Origin: Actinoplanes nipponensis
GTDB taxonomy: Bacteria > Actinomycetota > Actinomycetes > Mycobacteriales > Micromonosporaceae
Reading direction: 5' to 3'
Length of the DNA: 64,000 bases
NCBI RefSeq assembly: GCF_016862275.1
Contig: NZ_BOMQ01000008.1
Coordinates: 186,001-250,000, forward strand
Part shown: positions 25,690-36,719 of the stretch, in pieces
How positions within the stretch are numbered: position 1 is the first letter of the stretch
Layout: the number at the start of each line of letters is the position of its first letter
The notes under the pieces: generated by a model
Databases searched by the model: none
What the model saw: only the letters and a program-made list of their open reading frames with translations
Told to the model about the DNA's origin: nothing
Translations under genes and position numbers: made by a program

Positions 25690-26042
25690 TTAGGTGAGAA
25701 TGAGTCCGTGTTGTCGGTAGACCTCGGCGCGGTCGCTGGGGTTTGCTTCGGTGAGGGCGGTGGTGAGCTCACCGGTTTGTTGGACGATGGCCTTGATCTG
25801 GTCGCGGGTCAGTCGTGGTCAGGTTTCGGGTTGGAATATGGTGGCGATCAGACCCTCGATGCGTCGGCGTTCCTTTGGGTCTCTGTGATCCAGGCGGTGA
25901 CCACGGTCGGATCGGCGCCGGCGTCGAGGGTGGCGCGGTAGCTGGCCAGCTTCTTGTCACAGGCGGTAAGTCCGATGCCGGCTTGTTGTGCGGTTGTCGT
26001 GGATTGCCGCCGACGGACGACAGCCGCGAAGAGACGCCCCAC
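25690..26042 (-). pseudogene. Serine recombinase C-terminal fragment
   Basis: Minus-strand remains of the C-terminal coiled-coil end of a large serine recombinase. One frame gives ACDKKLASYRATLDAGADPT then VVTAWITETQR. After a frameshift the sequence continues RRIEGLIATIFQPET, an in-frame stop, then LTRDQIKAIVQQTGELTTAL and PSDRAEVYRQHGLILT with the terminal stop at 25690. The pattern matches the end of actinobacterial site-specific recombinases. The catalytic N-terminus is absent here. A middle fragment of the same kind of protein lies on the same strand at 38.1 kb, on the far side of the RHS toxin locus. Confidence 0.78.
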
Positions 26043-26281
26043 CTTCAGTACAGGCGCCGCCGTGCGGTCAGGACGAACACCGGCCTACCGAGATCGCACC
26101 GCAGAACCTGCGGTGGCAGCAGTACCTGTAGACCGAGAGCCGGTAGGAGCAGGTGGCTCTTCTGAGGTCACATCCCAAGATCTTGTGGCGGAGCGTCATG
26201 GTTCGCTAGCATGCCGTTGCATCGACTCGCACCACTGCGGGCTCCGTGCTGCTAACCGACGTTTGGTGACACGGGGGATCG

Positions 26282-29200
26282 ATGATCGCGCCGCTCAAGC
26301 CTGCCCGCACGCCCATCTCCCGATCCGCCAACCGCCCACCGTCGTACGTGCGACGGTGGGCGGCTGCAGTGCTGGCCGGAGTCTTGACGGTCGGCATGTC
26401 AGCACTGGCCTGGTCAGCACCAGCGGCTGCTGACAGCCGTACGGCGCCGGTGGAGGGTGCGGCCGCCTCGAAGGCGTTGGAGGCGCCGGACGACGCGGGC
26501 GCGGCCCGGATGGCGTATCGCTACCAACGTCCGGTGCTGGTGACCGGTCGCACCTCCGAAACGTCCGTGACGTGGGCGCAGCCGGACGGCACCTTCCGGT
26601 CCTCGGTGCACGCCGCGCCGGAGCGTATGCGCGACGCCTCTGGCCGCTGGGTCGCCGTGGATCTCGCCATGGAGGTCAAGGCTGATGGCAGTGTGGCTCC
26701 CAAGGCGCATCCTCGTGGACTGACGCTGTCGGGTACTCGATCGGCGGATAGTGAAGCCCTGGTCAGTCTGGGCTCGGGCGTGGACCGGGTGTCGCTGGGC
26801 TGGCGAGGGCCTTTGCCCGTACCGGCGGTTGCCGGTTCGCGTGCCACCTACGCCGACGTCAAGCCGGGTCTGGATCTGGTCGTGGAGGCGCGACCGGTGG
26901 GCTTTGAGTACTTCCTTGTGGTCAAGACCAAGGCTGCGGTGTCCAGCGTGGCCGCGATCGCCATGCCCTACAGCGGACCGCCGTTGTCCGACGTGCCGAC
27001 CGGTACGGCTCGCGCGCAGGCGATGTCACAAGATCCGGTGGTGTCGCCGGTGGTGTCGCCCGCGCGCATGTGGGATGCCCGGGTGTCGTCGAAGTCCGGG
27101 GAGCCGGTGTACCAGGCGGATGTGGCCGTCAGCACCGCCACGGTTGCCGGTGCGACCGACCTGGTGCTGACCGCAGATCCCGCGTTCTTCCGTGCACCGG
27201 ATGTGGTCTACCCGGTCACGATTGATCCGGCGATCGATATCGCTCCGGCTTTCGACGCGTTCATCCAGAACACCTACTCGACGGACCAGTCCGGTTCCTC
27301 CGAGCTGAAGCTGGGCTACAGCGACGACTCCAGCGAGGGCTGCGGCTCGGGGTGCACGGCTCGTTCGTTGCTGAACTTCCAGCGCCTCGGAGGTCTGGAG
27401 GGGGCCACCGTCGCGTCGGCCGAGTTGTTCTTGTGGAACACCCACTCGTGGTCGTGTACGCCCACCGCGTGGGAGGCGTGGAGTGTCAGCTTCGCCGACA
27501 CGTCGGCCCGGTGGAGCCATCAACCGGCCTGGGAGTCACGCGACGGCACGTCCACGGGAACGAAGGGCTACGGGTCCTGCTCCGACGGGTGGGTGTCGGT
27601 GTCGGTGCGGAACACCTTCCAGTCCGTGTTGAACAATTCAGCCGCGAGCTGGGCGAAGATCGGCCTCCGGGCGAGCAGCGAGTCGAACCACAACGGCTGG
27701 AAGAAGTTCAACTCCTCGGAAGCCTCCTCGAACCGGCCTTACGTCGAGCTGGTCTACAACCACAAGCCCAACGTGCCCACCGGGTTGAAGATCAACTCGT
27801 GTTATAAGGCGTGCTCGTCGCCGGCGACGGTCAGCTCTGGCACGCCGACGTTGTCGGCGACGGTGTCTGATCCGGACGGGGGCACGATGTGGGTGGAGTT
27901 CGAGGTCTTCAACAGCACCAAGCAGTCCGTGGTCGCCCGGTCCGGCACCGCGGTGACAGGGGTGGCGTCGGGCAAGACCGCACCCTGGGAGGTAGTGCCG
28001 GTCTCCGGCACCAAGCTGGCGAATGGCACGTACCACTATCGGGTCCGGGCCTGCCAGAAGTTCGACGGCGCCGCACTGTGCAGCGCCTACACCGCCCCGG
28101 CGGTGGCTTCGACGACGTGGTTCACTTTCACCGTCAATACGACCATGCCGGACCTGCCCACCGTGGTCAGTGATGTCTACGCCGAGGAGGAAGGCGGCAC
28201 TTGGAACGGGGGCATCGGTCAGCCCGGGTCGTTCACGTTCGGCCCGAACCAGGGTACCGGCGTCACGGAGTACATCTACAGCCTTAACGGCGGTAGCGCG
28301 GTGACCATCCCGGCCGGCATCACCGCGACCGACAAACTGAGCACCAACCAGCAAAGCGTCACCACCGATCTGAGCGGGTTCTCCGTGCTGGGCAGCACCA
28401 GCATGGCCCGCTCCGAGCTGGGTCACTGGGCCGGCGGTTCGCTGCAGCTCAACCCGAAGGCCACCGGTACAGCAGACGGCGCGGCCGGCGACACCTTCGC
28501 CTCCGTCGGCGGTGACAAAGGCGGCCTGCAGCTGGGCATGCAAGGCGGTAAGCGGTACCAGATCACCGGCTGGATCTACGTGCCACCCACGACAGGATTG
28601 AGCCCCAGCGGCACCTTCGGCACACCCCGAGGCCTGCGGATCACCGCGTACGCCAAAGCGGCCGGCGCCACCACCTACAACGAGGCCAAGTCGGCGATGG
28701 CCAGCGTCACCGGCCGCTGGCAGCAGCTTTCGCTGACCTTGACCGTGCCCGCCGGCGCCACCGAAGCCTTCGTGCGCGTATACAACGGCTACCCTTCCAC
28801 CAGTGCGAACACCGCCAAGGCGGTGTACTGGGACGACCTGTCGGTCCGCGAAATCACCGGCACGACCTCGACCGTCACGCTGGCGCCACCGTCCGACGGC
28901 CGGAACATCCTGGCTGTGCAATCGCGCACCGGCAGTGGCCTCACCTCAGAGATCCAGTTCTACAAGTACTTGGTGCGCAGCTCCGGTGAAAGCTGGCAGT
29001 GGAGCCTCGACGAGGGCGCCGGTACCGTCAGCGCCTCAACCCCTGACAACAACCGGCCGGTCACCGCCAGCACGACCGGCACGGCATGGACTACACCCGG
29101 GCGTGCGGGAAGCGCCGCCATCGCCATGAACGGCACCGGGAAACTCGATACGCAATCGCCGGTCTTGAACACCGCCGATGCCGCCGGATTCACCGTGGCC

Positions 29201-29677
29201 GGCTGGGCGCGCATGACCGACCGCGCCGCGGCGGGATACGACACGGTCGTGTCGCAGGCCGGTGCCAACGCCGCCATGTTCCAGCTGCAACTCCGCGAGG
29301 ACCAGATCGACGCCGACGGCGACGGCACCAAAGATCTCGCCTGGTGTTTCACCATGCGTCAGACCGACAGCCCGACCGCGGGCGTGACGGCCGCCTGCAC
29401 CCCCCAGTTCGTCACGGAGGACTGGGTGCACCTGGCCGGGGTCTACGACCGGGTCAACGCCACGATGACGCTGTACGTCAACGGTGGTGACCTGAACGGC
29501 GGCGTCGAGACGTCGGTCGTCAACAACACCGCACCGTGGTCGGCCACGGGCTCCTTCACCATCGGCAACGCCGTCGGCGGCGCGGACGCCGACGGCTGGA
29601 ACGGCGACATCGACGAGGTACGCGCGGTACCAGGCGCCGCCCCCGCCGAGTCAGTCGCGCGGTGGTCCCTGCAGTAA
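26282..29677 (+). CDS. Large secreted DNRLRE-type protein with LamG domain, partner of RHS protein
   Basis: Exported protein of 1131 residues. A long N-terminal signal sequence has its hydrophobic core at about residues 25-45 (AAAVLAGVLTVGMSALAWSA). The first 300 residues match the N-terminal part seen in proteins encoded before actinobacterial RHS genes. A DNRLRE-like jelly-roll module (about 320-500) starts around AFIQNTYSTDQSGSSELKLG. FnIII-like and carbohydrate-binding-like beta domains (about 510-860) follow, then a C-terminal LamG domain (about 895-1130) with AGFTVAGWARMTDR and DWVHLAGVYD. The RHS gene begins 94 nt downstream on the same strand. I infer an accessory or cell-wall display component of the toxin locus. 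ATG 26282 is preceded by GGGGGA. Confidence 0.82.
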   Translation: MIAPLKPARTPISRSANRPPSYVRRWAAAVLAGVLTVGMSALAWSAPAAADSRTAPVEGAAASKALEAPDDAGAARMAYRYQRPVLVTGRTSETSVTWAQPDGTFRSSVHAAPERMRDASGRWVAVDLAMEVKADGSVAPKAHPRGLTLSGTRSADSEALVSLGSGVDRVSLGWRGPLPVPAVAGSRATYADVKPGLDLVVEARPVGFEYFLVVKTKAAVSSVAAIAMPYSGPPLSDVPTGTARAQAMSQDPVVSPVVSPARMWDARVSSKSGEPVYQADVAVSTATVAGATDLVLTADPAFFRAPDVVYPVTIDPAIDIAPAFDAFIQNTYSTDQSGSSELKLGYSDDSSEGCGSGCTARSLLNFQRLGGLEGATVASAELFLWNTHSWSCTPTAWEAWSVSFADTSARWSHQPAWESRDGTSTGTKGYGSCSDGWVSVSVRNTFQSVLNNSAASWAKIGLRASSESNHNGWKKFNSSEASSNRPYVELVYNHKPNVPTGLKINSCYKACSSPATVSSGTPTLSATVSDPDGGTMWVEFEVFNSTKQSVVARSGTAVTGVASGKTAPWEVVPVSGTKLANGTYHYRVRACQKFDGAALCSAYTAPAVASTTWFTFTVNTTMPDLPTVVSDVYAEEEGGTWNGGIGQPGSFTFGPNQGTGVTEYIYSLNGGSAVTIPAGITATDKLSTNQQSVTTDLSGFSVLGSTSMARSELGHWAGGSLQLNPKATGTADGAAGDTFASVGGDKGGLQLGMQGGKRYQITGWIYVPPTTGLSPSGTFGTPRGLRITAYAKAAGATTYNEAKSAMASVTGRWQQLSLTLTVPAGATEAFVRVYNGYPSTSANTAKAVYWDDLSVREITGTTSTVTLAPPSDGRNILAVQSRTGSGLTSEIQFYKYLVRSSGESWQWSLDEGAGTVSASTPDNNRPVTASTTGTAWTTPGRAGSAAIAMNGTGKLDTQSPVLNTADAAGFTVAGWARMTDRAAAGYDTVVSQAGANAAMFQLQLREDQIDADGDGTKDLAWCFTMRQTDSPTAGVTAACTPQFVTEDWVHLAGVYDRVNATMTLYVNGGDLNGGVETSVVNNTAPWSATGSFTIGNAVGGADADGWNGDIDEVRAVPGAAPAESVARWSLQ

Positions 29678-29771
29678 TACGACCATGCATCACGTCAGTC
29701 CCGCGCCGGGATCGGGCAACCGGTTCCGCCGCAATCGATACCCCCTGCCAGGCGCAGCGAGGAAGGCAACC

Positions 29772-32700
29772 ATGAACGGGCGTACCGGGGCCAAGCCAAC
29801 CGCCGATCAACCGAGACTGATCGGCGGACGCCGACGGCGGCTCGCCGCCACACTGGCGGCCGCCTTGGTCGTCACGCTGGCCGCCGAGCTGCCGGCCGGC
29901 CCCGCAGCGGCCGCCCCGTGGCAGCCGCCGCCGGCACCCAGGCCGACCGAGGTGGCAGGCGTGCCCCGGCACTCCGCCGAACCGCCCCCCGGCCGCCCCT
30001 CGTGGACCGCCGGTGCCCGTGAGGTCCTCAAGGCACCACCGGTGACCTGGCCGGCCGGCGGACGGGCGATTGCCAACCTGGCCGCGAGCAAGGCCGCCAC
30101 CGGTGCACGTCAAGCCGACGCGGGCAACGGACCGGCCGCACGGCCGCAGCCCGTTCGCGTCGGCAACCTTCCGGTGTGGGTGAGTGGCGTGCCGCAGACC
30201 GCCGCCAAGGCAGCCGGCGGTGCCACCCCGGTGGACGCAGTGAGCGTCGCGATACGCGACCGGGCCGCCACCAAACGCGCGGGGGTGGCCGGGCTGGTCC
30301 TCGACCTCCACCGCAGCGACGGCGCCCCGACCGCGGGCGCCACATCGGTGACCGTTGACTACTCCGGCTTCGCCCAGGCCTACGGCGGCGACTGGGCCTC
30401 GCGGCTGCGCCTGGTCAACCTGGCCAACGGGAAACCGGTGGCGGGCACGAACGACACGAAGACCTCGACCGTGTCGGCAGTGGTGCCGCTGGCCGCCAAC
30501 GGCGCCGTCACGACGCTGGCGGTCAGCGCCGGCGCGTCCGGCGACAACGGCACCTACTCGGCCACGAGTCTGTCGCAGGCCGGCACCTGGGGTGTGTCGC
30601 AGCAGAACGGCGGCTTCAGCTGGTCCCAGCCGCTACGCACGCCACCCGGTGTCGGCGGGCCGGCACCGTCCCTGTCCCTGTCGTATTCCTCGGCGTCGGT
30701 CGACGGGCGCACCGCCGGGACCAACACCCAAGGCTCGTGGATCGGTGACGGCTGGGACCTGTGGCCTGGTTCCATCGAGCGGACCTTCGTCGGGTGCCAG
30801 GAGGACAAGGACGCCGTCGACGCCGTCAAGCCCAACAACGCAAGCCTCGATGTCGGCGACCTGTGCTGGTACAAGCCTGAGGGCAACGCCACCATGTCGT
30901 TCAACGGCCAGGCCACCGAGCTGGTCAAATCGTCGGGCAACCAGTGGAAGGGCGTCGCCGACGACGGCTCGAAGATCGAGCTGTTGACCGACACCACCCT
31001 GGGCAACGGCGACGACAACGGCGAGTACTGGAAGGTCACGACCCTCGACGGCACCCAGTACTACTTCGGCCGCAACAAGGTCCCCGGCGGTGCCTCCGGC
31101 ACCGAAGTCACCAACTCGACGTGGACCGTGCCGGTGTACGGCAACCACCCCAAGGAACCCGGGTACGTCGCGGACAAGTTCGCCGACTCCGGCAAGACCC
31201 AGGCGTGGCGGTGGAACCTGGACTATGTCGTCGACCCGCACGGCAACGCCATGTCCTACTACTACGGCACGGAGCAAGGCGCCTACGGCAGGGAAGGGTC
31301 CAAGGACAAGCGGACCACCTACGACCGGGGCGGCTATCTGAGCCGTATCGACTACGGCAACCGCATCGACGCCGCCACCACCGTGCAGGCAGCCGCCCGC
31401 GTCCTGTTCACCACCGACAACCGCTGCGCGAGCAGCTGCTACAACGGCACGGACCCGGTACCGGCCTCCTGGGTCGACACGCCGTGGGACCAGTACTGCA
31501 AGGCGGCGCCCTGCACCGACCAGCTCGCGCCCACCTTCTGGACCACCAAGCGCCTGGCCGGCATCCGTACCCAGGTCTACTCCGGCACCGGCACCACCTA
31601 CACCGACGTCGAGTCCTGGACCTTGCGCCACACCTACCTGCAGGCCGGCGGCAATGAGGGCAAGCCCATGTGGCTGGCCGGCATCACCCACACCGGCAAG
31701 GTCACCGGGGCCGGCGGCGGGGCAGAGACAACTGACCCCGAGATCGTCTTCGACGCCGGCAACGAACCGCTGGCCAACCGCGTCGACGGACCCGCCGACG
31801 GCCGCTCCAGCCTGTTCCGGTCACGCATCAAGACCATCACCACCGAATCCGGTGCGCAGATCGGCGTGACCTACTCCGGCACGGAGTGCACCCGCAGCAC
31901 GCTGCCAGCCCCGCACAGCAACGGCAAGCGTTGCTTTCCGCAGTGGTACGCGCCCAGCGGTGAAGACCCCAAGCTGGACTGGTTCCACCACTACCGGGTG
32001 GCGCGGGTGGATGTGTACGACCAGACCGGCGGCTTCACCCACGAGCAGAGCAACTACGACTATCTCGACGCGCCGGCATGGCACTATGACGATTCCGAGC
32101 TCGTCAAGGTCAAGTACCGCACCTGGGGCCAGTTCCGTGGCTACGGCAAAGTCCGCGTGCGCACCGGGCTGGAGTCCGGCGTGCAATCCGCGACCGAATA
32201 CCTTTACCTGCGCGGCATGGACGGCGACAAGCAGCCGGACAAGGACGGCAAGCTCACCCTCACCCGCGACGAGTGGGTCACCGACTCCCAGAACACCAAG
32301 ATCGAAGACCATGAGGCCTATGCCGGGATGCTGTATGAGCAGACCACCCTGCTCGGTGCCGGCGGGGCTTGGAACTCCGGTCTGATCAGCACACCGGTCA
32401 AGCAAGGCCCCACCGCCAGCAGCGGCCCGCTGAAGGCGTGGATGGTCAACACCGGCACGCTTCGCGCCCGTACCAAGTTGTCCAACGGTGGCACCCGCTG
32501 GAGCAAGACGGCCTTCTCCTACAACAGCGACAACCTGCCGACCACCGCCGACGACCTGGGCGACGAGTCCACCACCGCCGACGACCGCTGCACCCGCACC
32601 TGGTACGCGCGTAACGCCGACAGGTGGATGCTCAACCTCACCAAGAGGTCCGAAACCGTCGGCGTTGCCTGCACCACCACGGCGGTCCTTCCCAGGGACA

Positions 32701-35700
32701 TGCACGCCAGCACGCGCATCACTTACGACAACGCGGCGAACAACTGGGACACCGATCTGCCGGTCAAGGGTGACGCGGTCAAGACCGAGCAGATCTCGTC
32801 CTGGAACGGCGCCACACCGGTGTGGAGCACCGCCAACAGGGCGACCTTCGACCCGAACGGCCGGGTCCTGGACCTGTTCGACGCGCTCGGCCGCAAGACC
32901 GGCACCAAGTATGTTCCCGCGTCGGCCGGCCCGGTCACCGCAACCACCGGAACCGACGCGCTCGGCCGGACGACCACCACGACGCTGCACCCCGCCTGGG
33001 GCGTGCCGACGAAGGTCGCCGACCCGAACAGCCAGAGCACGGAGATGACCTACGACGCGTCCGGGCGGCTGCTCGGCGTGTGGCTTCCCGGCCGACCGAA
33101 GGCCACCAACCCCACCGCCCCGAACGCGTCGTACGCCTACCAACTGCGCAACAAGCTGCCCAGTTCCGTCACCACCAAGACGCTGCTGCCCAATGGCTCC
33201 AACACCTACGCCACCGGAATCACCCTGTACGACGGCCAGCTACGACCCCGCCAGACTCAGACACAGGCACCCGGCGGCGGCCGGACCATCACCGACACCG
33301 TCTACGACTCGCGCGGTCTGCTCGACTGGACCTCCAGCCCGTACTACGACACCACCAACGCCACCCCCACCGCCGACAAATTCGCCGGCGGCCCCGGCGA
33401 CCCGCCGCCCCCCGCGACCACCGTGAACACCTACGACGGCGCCGCCCGGATCACCACCAGCACCTTCATGGTCGGCACCGTCGCGAAGTGGAACACCACC
33501 TACGCCTACGCCGGCGAACGCACCGACATCACCCCACCCGACGGCGGCACCGCCACCTCCAGCATCGTCGACGGCCGCGGCCAACAGACCGAGGTCCGCC
33601 AGTACAAGAAGCGCTCCGATCTGGGCAGCGCCGACCCGAACAGCTACGACAAGAGCCAGTACGCCTACACCAGCCGCGGACAACTCGCGTCCTTCACCGA
33701 CGCCGCCGGCAACACCTGGCGCTACACCTACGACCAACTCAGCCGCAAGACCAGCGACAGCGACCCCGACAAAGGCACCACCACCTACACCTACGACGCC
33801 GCCGGGCAACTGCTCACCACCACCGACGCCCGCCAGCAAACCCTCGCCTACACCTACGACGACCTCGGCCGACGCCTGACCAGCCGCGACACCACCATCG
33901 ACGGTCCCAAACGCGCCGAATGGGTCTACGACCAACTACCCAACGGCATCGGCAAGCTCAACAAATCGATCCGCTACCTCAACGGCCAGCAGTACGTCAA
34001 CGAAGTCACCGAGTTCGACACCGCCGGGCGCGCCACCAAGAACCAGACCACCATTCCCGCCGCCGAGGGCGGTCTCTGCGCCGCCGCCGGCACCACACCG
34101 TGCACCTACGCCAGTAGCGTCACCTACCGCGCGAGCGGACACACCGCCACCGCCACCCTGCCGCAGGCAGCAGACCTACCCAGCGAGAGATTCCTGTACG
34201 GCTACAACGACGTCGGCGCCGCCGCGGGAATCGTCACCGCCGGCCAGATCTACGTCCAACAAGTCACCTACAACAAACTCGGCCAGCTCACCCAGCGCGT
34301 CCTCGGCGAGCAACCCAAGCGCATCTGGCAGAGCTACATCTACGACCAGCACACCAGCCGACTCAGCGACGCCAGCGCCATCGCCGAACTCGCCACCCAA
34401 GACATCTCGAAGTTCCACTACGACTACGACGCGATCGGCAACATCACCGCGATCACCGACAAACCAGCGAACGGCACCGCCGACACGCAGTGCTACGCCT
34501 ACGACTATCTGCGGCGCCTCACCGAAGCGTGGACCCCGACCAACCCCGACTGCAAAACCGCACCCACCACCGTCAGCGCCATGGGCGGGCCCGCACCGTA
34601 CTGGCACTCATACCAGTACACCGACAAGCCCGGCCTGACCGGCTCACGCACCAAAGAAATCAGGCACACCGCCAGCGGCGACACCACCCGCGACTACACC
34701 TACCCCACACAGGGCGGCGGCGCCGGCAGCAAACCACACGCCCTGCAGACCGTCACCACCACCAACCCGGCCGGGGCCACCACCAAGACCGAAACGTACG
34801 ACTACGACGCCGCCGGCAACACCACCTGCCGCCCCGCGGGCGCCGCCGGAAACAACTGTGCCCTCGGCACCGACACCAACAACCAGAAACTGACCTGGGA
34901 CGTCGAAGGCCACCTCGCCACCGCCGTCATCGACGGCGTAACCACCAGCTATGTCTATGACGCCGACGGCAACCGCATCATCCGTCGTGACGCCACCGGC
35001 AGCACCCTCTACCTGCCCGATGGGACCGAGGTCCGGCAAACCACGAGCGGCGCCGTCACCGCTACGCGCTACTACAACCACGTCGGCACCACCATCGGTG
35101 TCCGCACCGCGGCCGGACTCAAATGGATGGTCAACGACCATCACCAAACCTCCGAAGCCACCGTCGACGCCGGCACCCTGGCCACCACGCGCCGTCGCAC
35201 CCTGCCCTTCGGTGAAGAACGCGGCACCACCAACGGTGTATGGCCGCCCTTCATCGACAAAGGCTTCCTCGGCGGAACCAAAGATCCCGCCGGCCTGACC
35301 CACCTCGGGGCCCGCGAATACGACCCCACCACCGGCCGGTTCATCTCCGTCGACCCCGTCCTCACCCTCGACGACGCCCAGCAGTGGCATGGCTACGCCT
35401 ACAGCCACAACAACCCCGCATCATTCAGCGACCCCACCGGCCTTGCCGACTGCGACTACGCCTGGGGCTGCAACGTCGGCGGCGGCAGCCAGTACGACGA
35501 CTTCCCCGGCAAAGACAAAGGCGACGACACCAGCGGCGGCGGCAAACCCGGCGGCGGACGCAAAGACTCCGACAAGCCCACCTCCACCAGCACCAGCTCC
35601 TCCTCCAACGCCGCCGAACACCGCGCCGTCACGAAAAAGAAACCACCGAAATTCGCCAAGTTCGCTGTTGACTTCATTGACGGCTGTGGCGTCGGCTACC

Positions 35701-36719
35701 TCACCATCGGCGCATGCCACATCACCGACCTCACCGAAGCAGAAAAAAATCAGGCCTGGATCGCCTACGCCTGTGAATACCTAGGCGACTGCACCGCCTC
35801 TCTCGCCGCGGACCAGGCAAACCGCGACGCATACTACAATTACATGAGCATGGTTCCGTACGTCGGAATTCCATACTCTGTCGTCCTTATCAAGAAGGCT
35901 GTGGAAAGGGGCGACTACACGACCGCCGCGATCGAAACGGTAGGGATCGTACCTCTCGGGAAGGCCACGAAGCTTCTCAAGGTGGGGAAAGCCTGTAGTT
36001 TCGGCGAGAATACACCGGTGCTCATGGCGGATGGCACTACAAAGCCGATGAAGGAACTCGAGGTCGGCGACGTTGTACTCGCCACAGACCCTGAGTCTGG
36101 CCGAGAGGGCCCGCGAGTAGTCACTGAGGTCTGGGTCCACCAAGATGCGCTCTTCGATCTGACCGTCGCAGGCGAGACCATTGCAACAACGGAAGACCAT
36201 CCGTTCTGGAACGCCACCGACCACGAATGGCAACGCGCTGACGCGCTCGACTACGGCGATCTTCTCCTCGGGCCCAAGAGTTCCACTTCGCCAGTGGGGT
36301 CGCTCTCCAAGGAAAGTCGGATCGACGACGCGTACAATCTCACGGTCGCCGACATCCACACGTACTATGTGCTCGCCGGCAACACACCAGTGCTGGTGCA
36401 CAACACGGGTCCGTGCAGCGTCTCCATGGATACTGCCCTCGACCAGGCGGCGAAGCATGTTGGTGATAATCCTACGGTCGTTCGCTCGGGCAGTGGTGGC
36501 GTGCAATTCATGAGCGTCACGGTGGATTCGGCCGGGAACACCGTCAGAAAGATCGCGCGTTTTGACGTGAACCCCAATAGCGCCCACGTACAGCAGTGGG
36601 GTCCGCACCTGAACCTGGAGACGCAGGTAAATGGTCGAACCGTAACTACGGGGCCACTCAGGGATCCGCACACGCCCATCGATCCGGCAACTATCAGGAA
36701 TGGTGATTGGTGGGACTAG
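29772..36719 (+). CDS. RHS-repeat polymorphic toxin with Hint domain and C-terminal toxin
   Basis: Giant secreted protein of 2315 residues. Signal peptide: LAATLAAALVVTLAAELPAG. Then an N-terminal shell region, YD/RHS repeats over roughly residues 1000-1800 (for example AYTYDDLGRRLTSRDT, FHYDYDAIGNITAITD), and the RHS core end GAREYDPTTGRFISVDPVLT. After a Ser/Thr/Gly-rich linker comes a Hint domain from Cys at 35994 (CSFGENTPVLMADGT) to VLVHNTG, whose terminal His-Asn is the autocleavage motif. The last 104 residues (from 36405) form the toxin tip, with DVNPNSAHVQQWGPHLNLET and PLRDPHTPIDP; it resembles the group called polymorphic toxin type 24 as I remember it (unverified). ATG 29772 has AGGAAGG upstream. 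Composition drops in GC over the tip, consistent with modular exchange. Confidence 0.9.
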   Translation: MNGRTGAKPTADQPRLIGGRRRRLAATLAAALVVTLAAELPAGPAAAAPWQPPPAPRPTEVAGVPRHSAEPPPGRPSWTAGAREVLKAPPVTWPAGGRAIANLAASKAATGARQADAGNGPAARPQPVRVGNLPVWVSGVPQTAAKAAGGATPVDAVSVAIRDRAATKRAGVAGLVLDLHRSDGAPTAGATSVTVDYSGFAQAYGGDWASRLRLVNLANGKPVAGTNDTKTSTVSAVVPLAANGAVTTLAVSAGASGDNGTYSATSLSQAGTWGVSQQNGGFSWSQPLRTPPGVGGPAPSLSLSYSSASVDGRTAGTNTQGSWIGDGWDLWPGSIERTFVGCQEDKDAVDAVKPNNASLDVGDLCWYKPEGNATMSFNGQATELVKSSGNQWKGVADDGSKIELLTDTTLGNGDDNGEYWKVTTLDGTQYYFGRNKVPGGASGTEVTNSTWTVPVYGNHPKEPGYVADKFADSGKTQAWRWNLDYVVDPHGNAMSYYYGTEQGAYGREGSKDKRTTYDRGGYLSRIDYGNRIDAATTVQAAARVLFTTDNRCASSCYNGTDPVPASWVDTPWDQYCKAAPCTDQLAPTFWTTKRLAGIRTQVYSGTGTTYTDVESWTLRHTYLQAGGNEGKPMWLAGITHTGKVTGAGGGAETTDPEIVFDAGNEPLANRVDGPADGRSSLFRSRIKTITTESGAQIGVTYSGTECTRSTLPAPHSNGKRCFPQWYAPSGEDPKLDWFHHYRVARVDVYDQTGGFTHEQSNYDYLDAPAWHYDDSELVKVKYRTWGQFRGYGKVRVRTGLESGVQSATEYLYLRGMDGDKQPDKDGKLTLTRDEWVTDSQNTKIEDHEAYAGMLYEQTTLLGAGGAWNSGLISTPVKQGPTASSGPLKAWMVNTGTLRARTKLSNGGTRWSKTAFSYNSDNLPTTADDLGDESTTADDRCTRTWYARNADRWMLNLTKRSETVGVACTTTAVLPRDMHASTRITYDNAANNWDTDLPVKGDAVKTEQISSWNGATPVWSTANRATFDPNGRVLDLFDALGRKTGTKYVPASAGPVTATTGTDALGRTTTTTLHPAWGVPTKVADPNSQSTEMTYDASGRLLGVWLPGRPKATNPTAPNASYAYQLRNKLPSSVTTKTLLPNGSNTYATGITLYDGQLRPRQTQTQAPGGGRTITDTVYDSRGLLDWTSSPYYDTTNATPTADKFAGGPGDPPPPATTVNTYDGAARITTSTFMVGTVAKWNTTYAYAGERTDITPPDGGTATSSIVDGRGQQTEVRQYKKRSDLGSADPNSYDKSQYAYTSRGQLASFTDAAGNTWRYTYDQLSRKTSDSDPDKGTTTYTYDAAGQLLTTTDARQQTLAYTYDDLGRRLTSRDTTIDGPKRAEWVYDQLPNGIGKLNKSIRYLNGQQYVNEVTEFDTAGRATKNQTTIPAAEGGLCAAAGTTPCTYASSVTYRASGHTATATLPQAADLPSERFLYGYNDVGAAAGIVTAGQIYVQQVTYNKLGQLTQRVLGEQPKRIWQSYIYDQHTSRLSDASAIAELATQDISKFHYDYDAIGNITAITDKPANGTADTQCYAYDYLRRLTEAWTPTNPDCKTAPTTVSAMGGPAPYWHSYQYTDKPGLTGSRTKEIRHTASGDTTRDYTYPTQGGGAGSKPHALQTVTTTNPAGATTKTETYDYDAAGNTTCRPAGAAGNNCALGTDTNNQKLTWDVEGHLATAVIDGVTTSYVYDADGNRIIRRDATGSTLYLPDGTEVRQTTSGAVTATRYYNHVGTTIGVRTAAGLKWMVNDHHQTSEATVDAGTLATTRRRTLPFGEERGTTNGVWPPFIDKGFLGGTKDPAGLTHLGAREYDPTTGRFISVDPVLTLDDAQQWHGYAYSHNNPASFSDPTGLADCDYAWGCNVGGGSQYDDFPGKDKGDDTSGGGKPGGGRKDSDKPTSTSTSSSSNAAEHRAVTKKKPPKFAKFAVDFIDGCGVGYLTIGACHITDLTEAEKNQAWIAYACEYLGDCTASLAADQANRDAYYNYMSMVPYVGIPYSVVLIKKAVERGDYTTAAIETVGIVPLGKATKLLKVGKACSFGENTPVLMADGTTKPMKELEVGDVVLATDPESGREGPRVVTEVWVHQDALFDLTVAGETIATTEDHPFWNATDHEWQRADALDYGDLLLGPKSSTSPVGSLSKESRIDDAYNLTVADIHTYYVLAGNTPVLVHNTGPCSVSMDTALDQAAKHVGDNPTVVRSGSGGVQFMSVTVDSAGNTVRKIARFDVNPNSAHVQQWGPHLNLETQVNGRTVTTGPLRDPHTPIDPATIRNGDWWD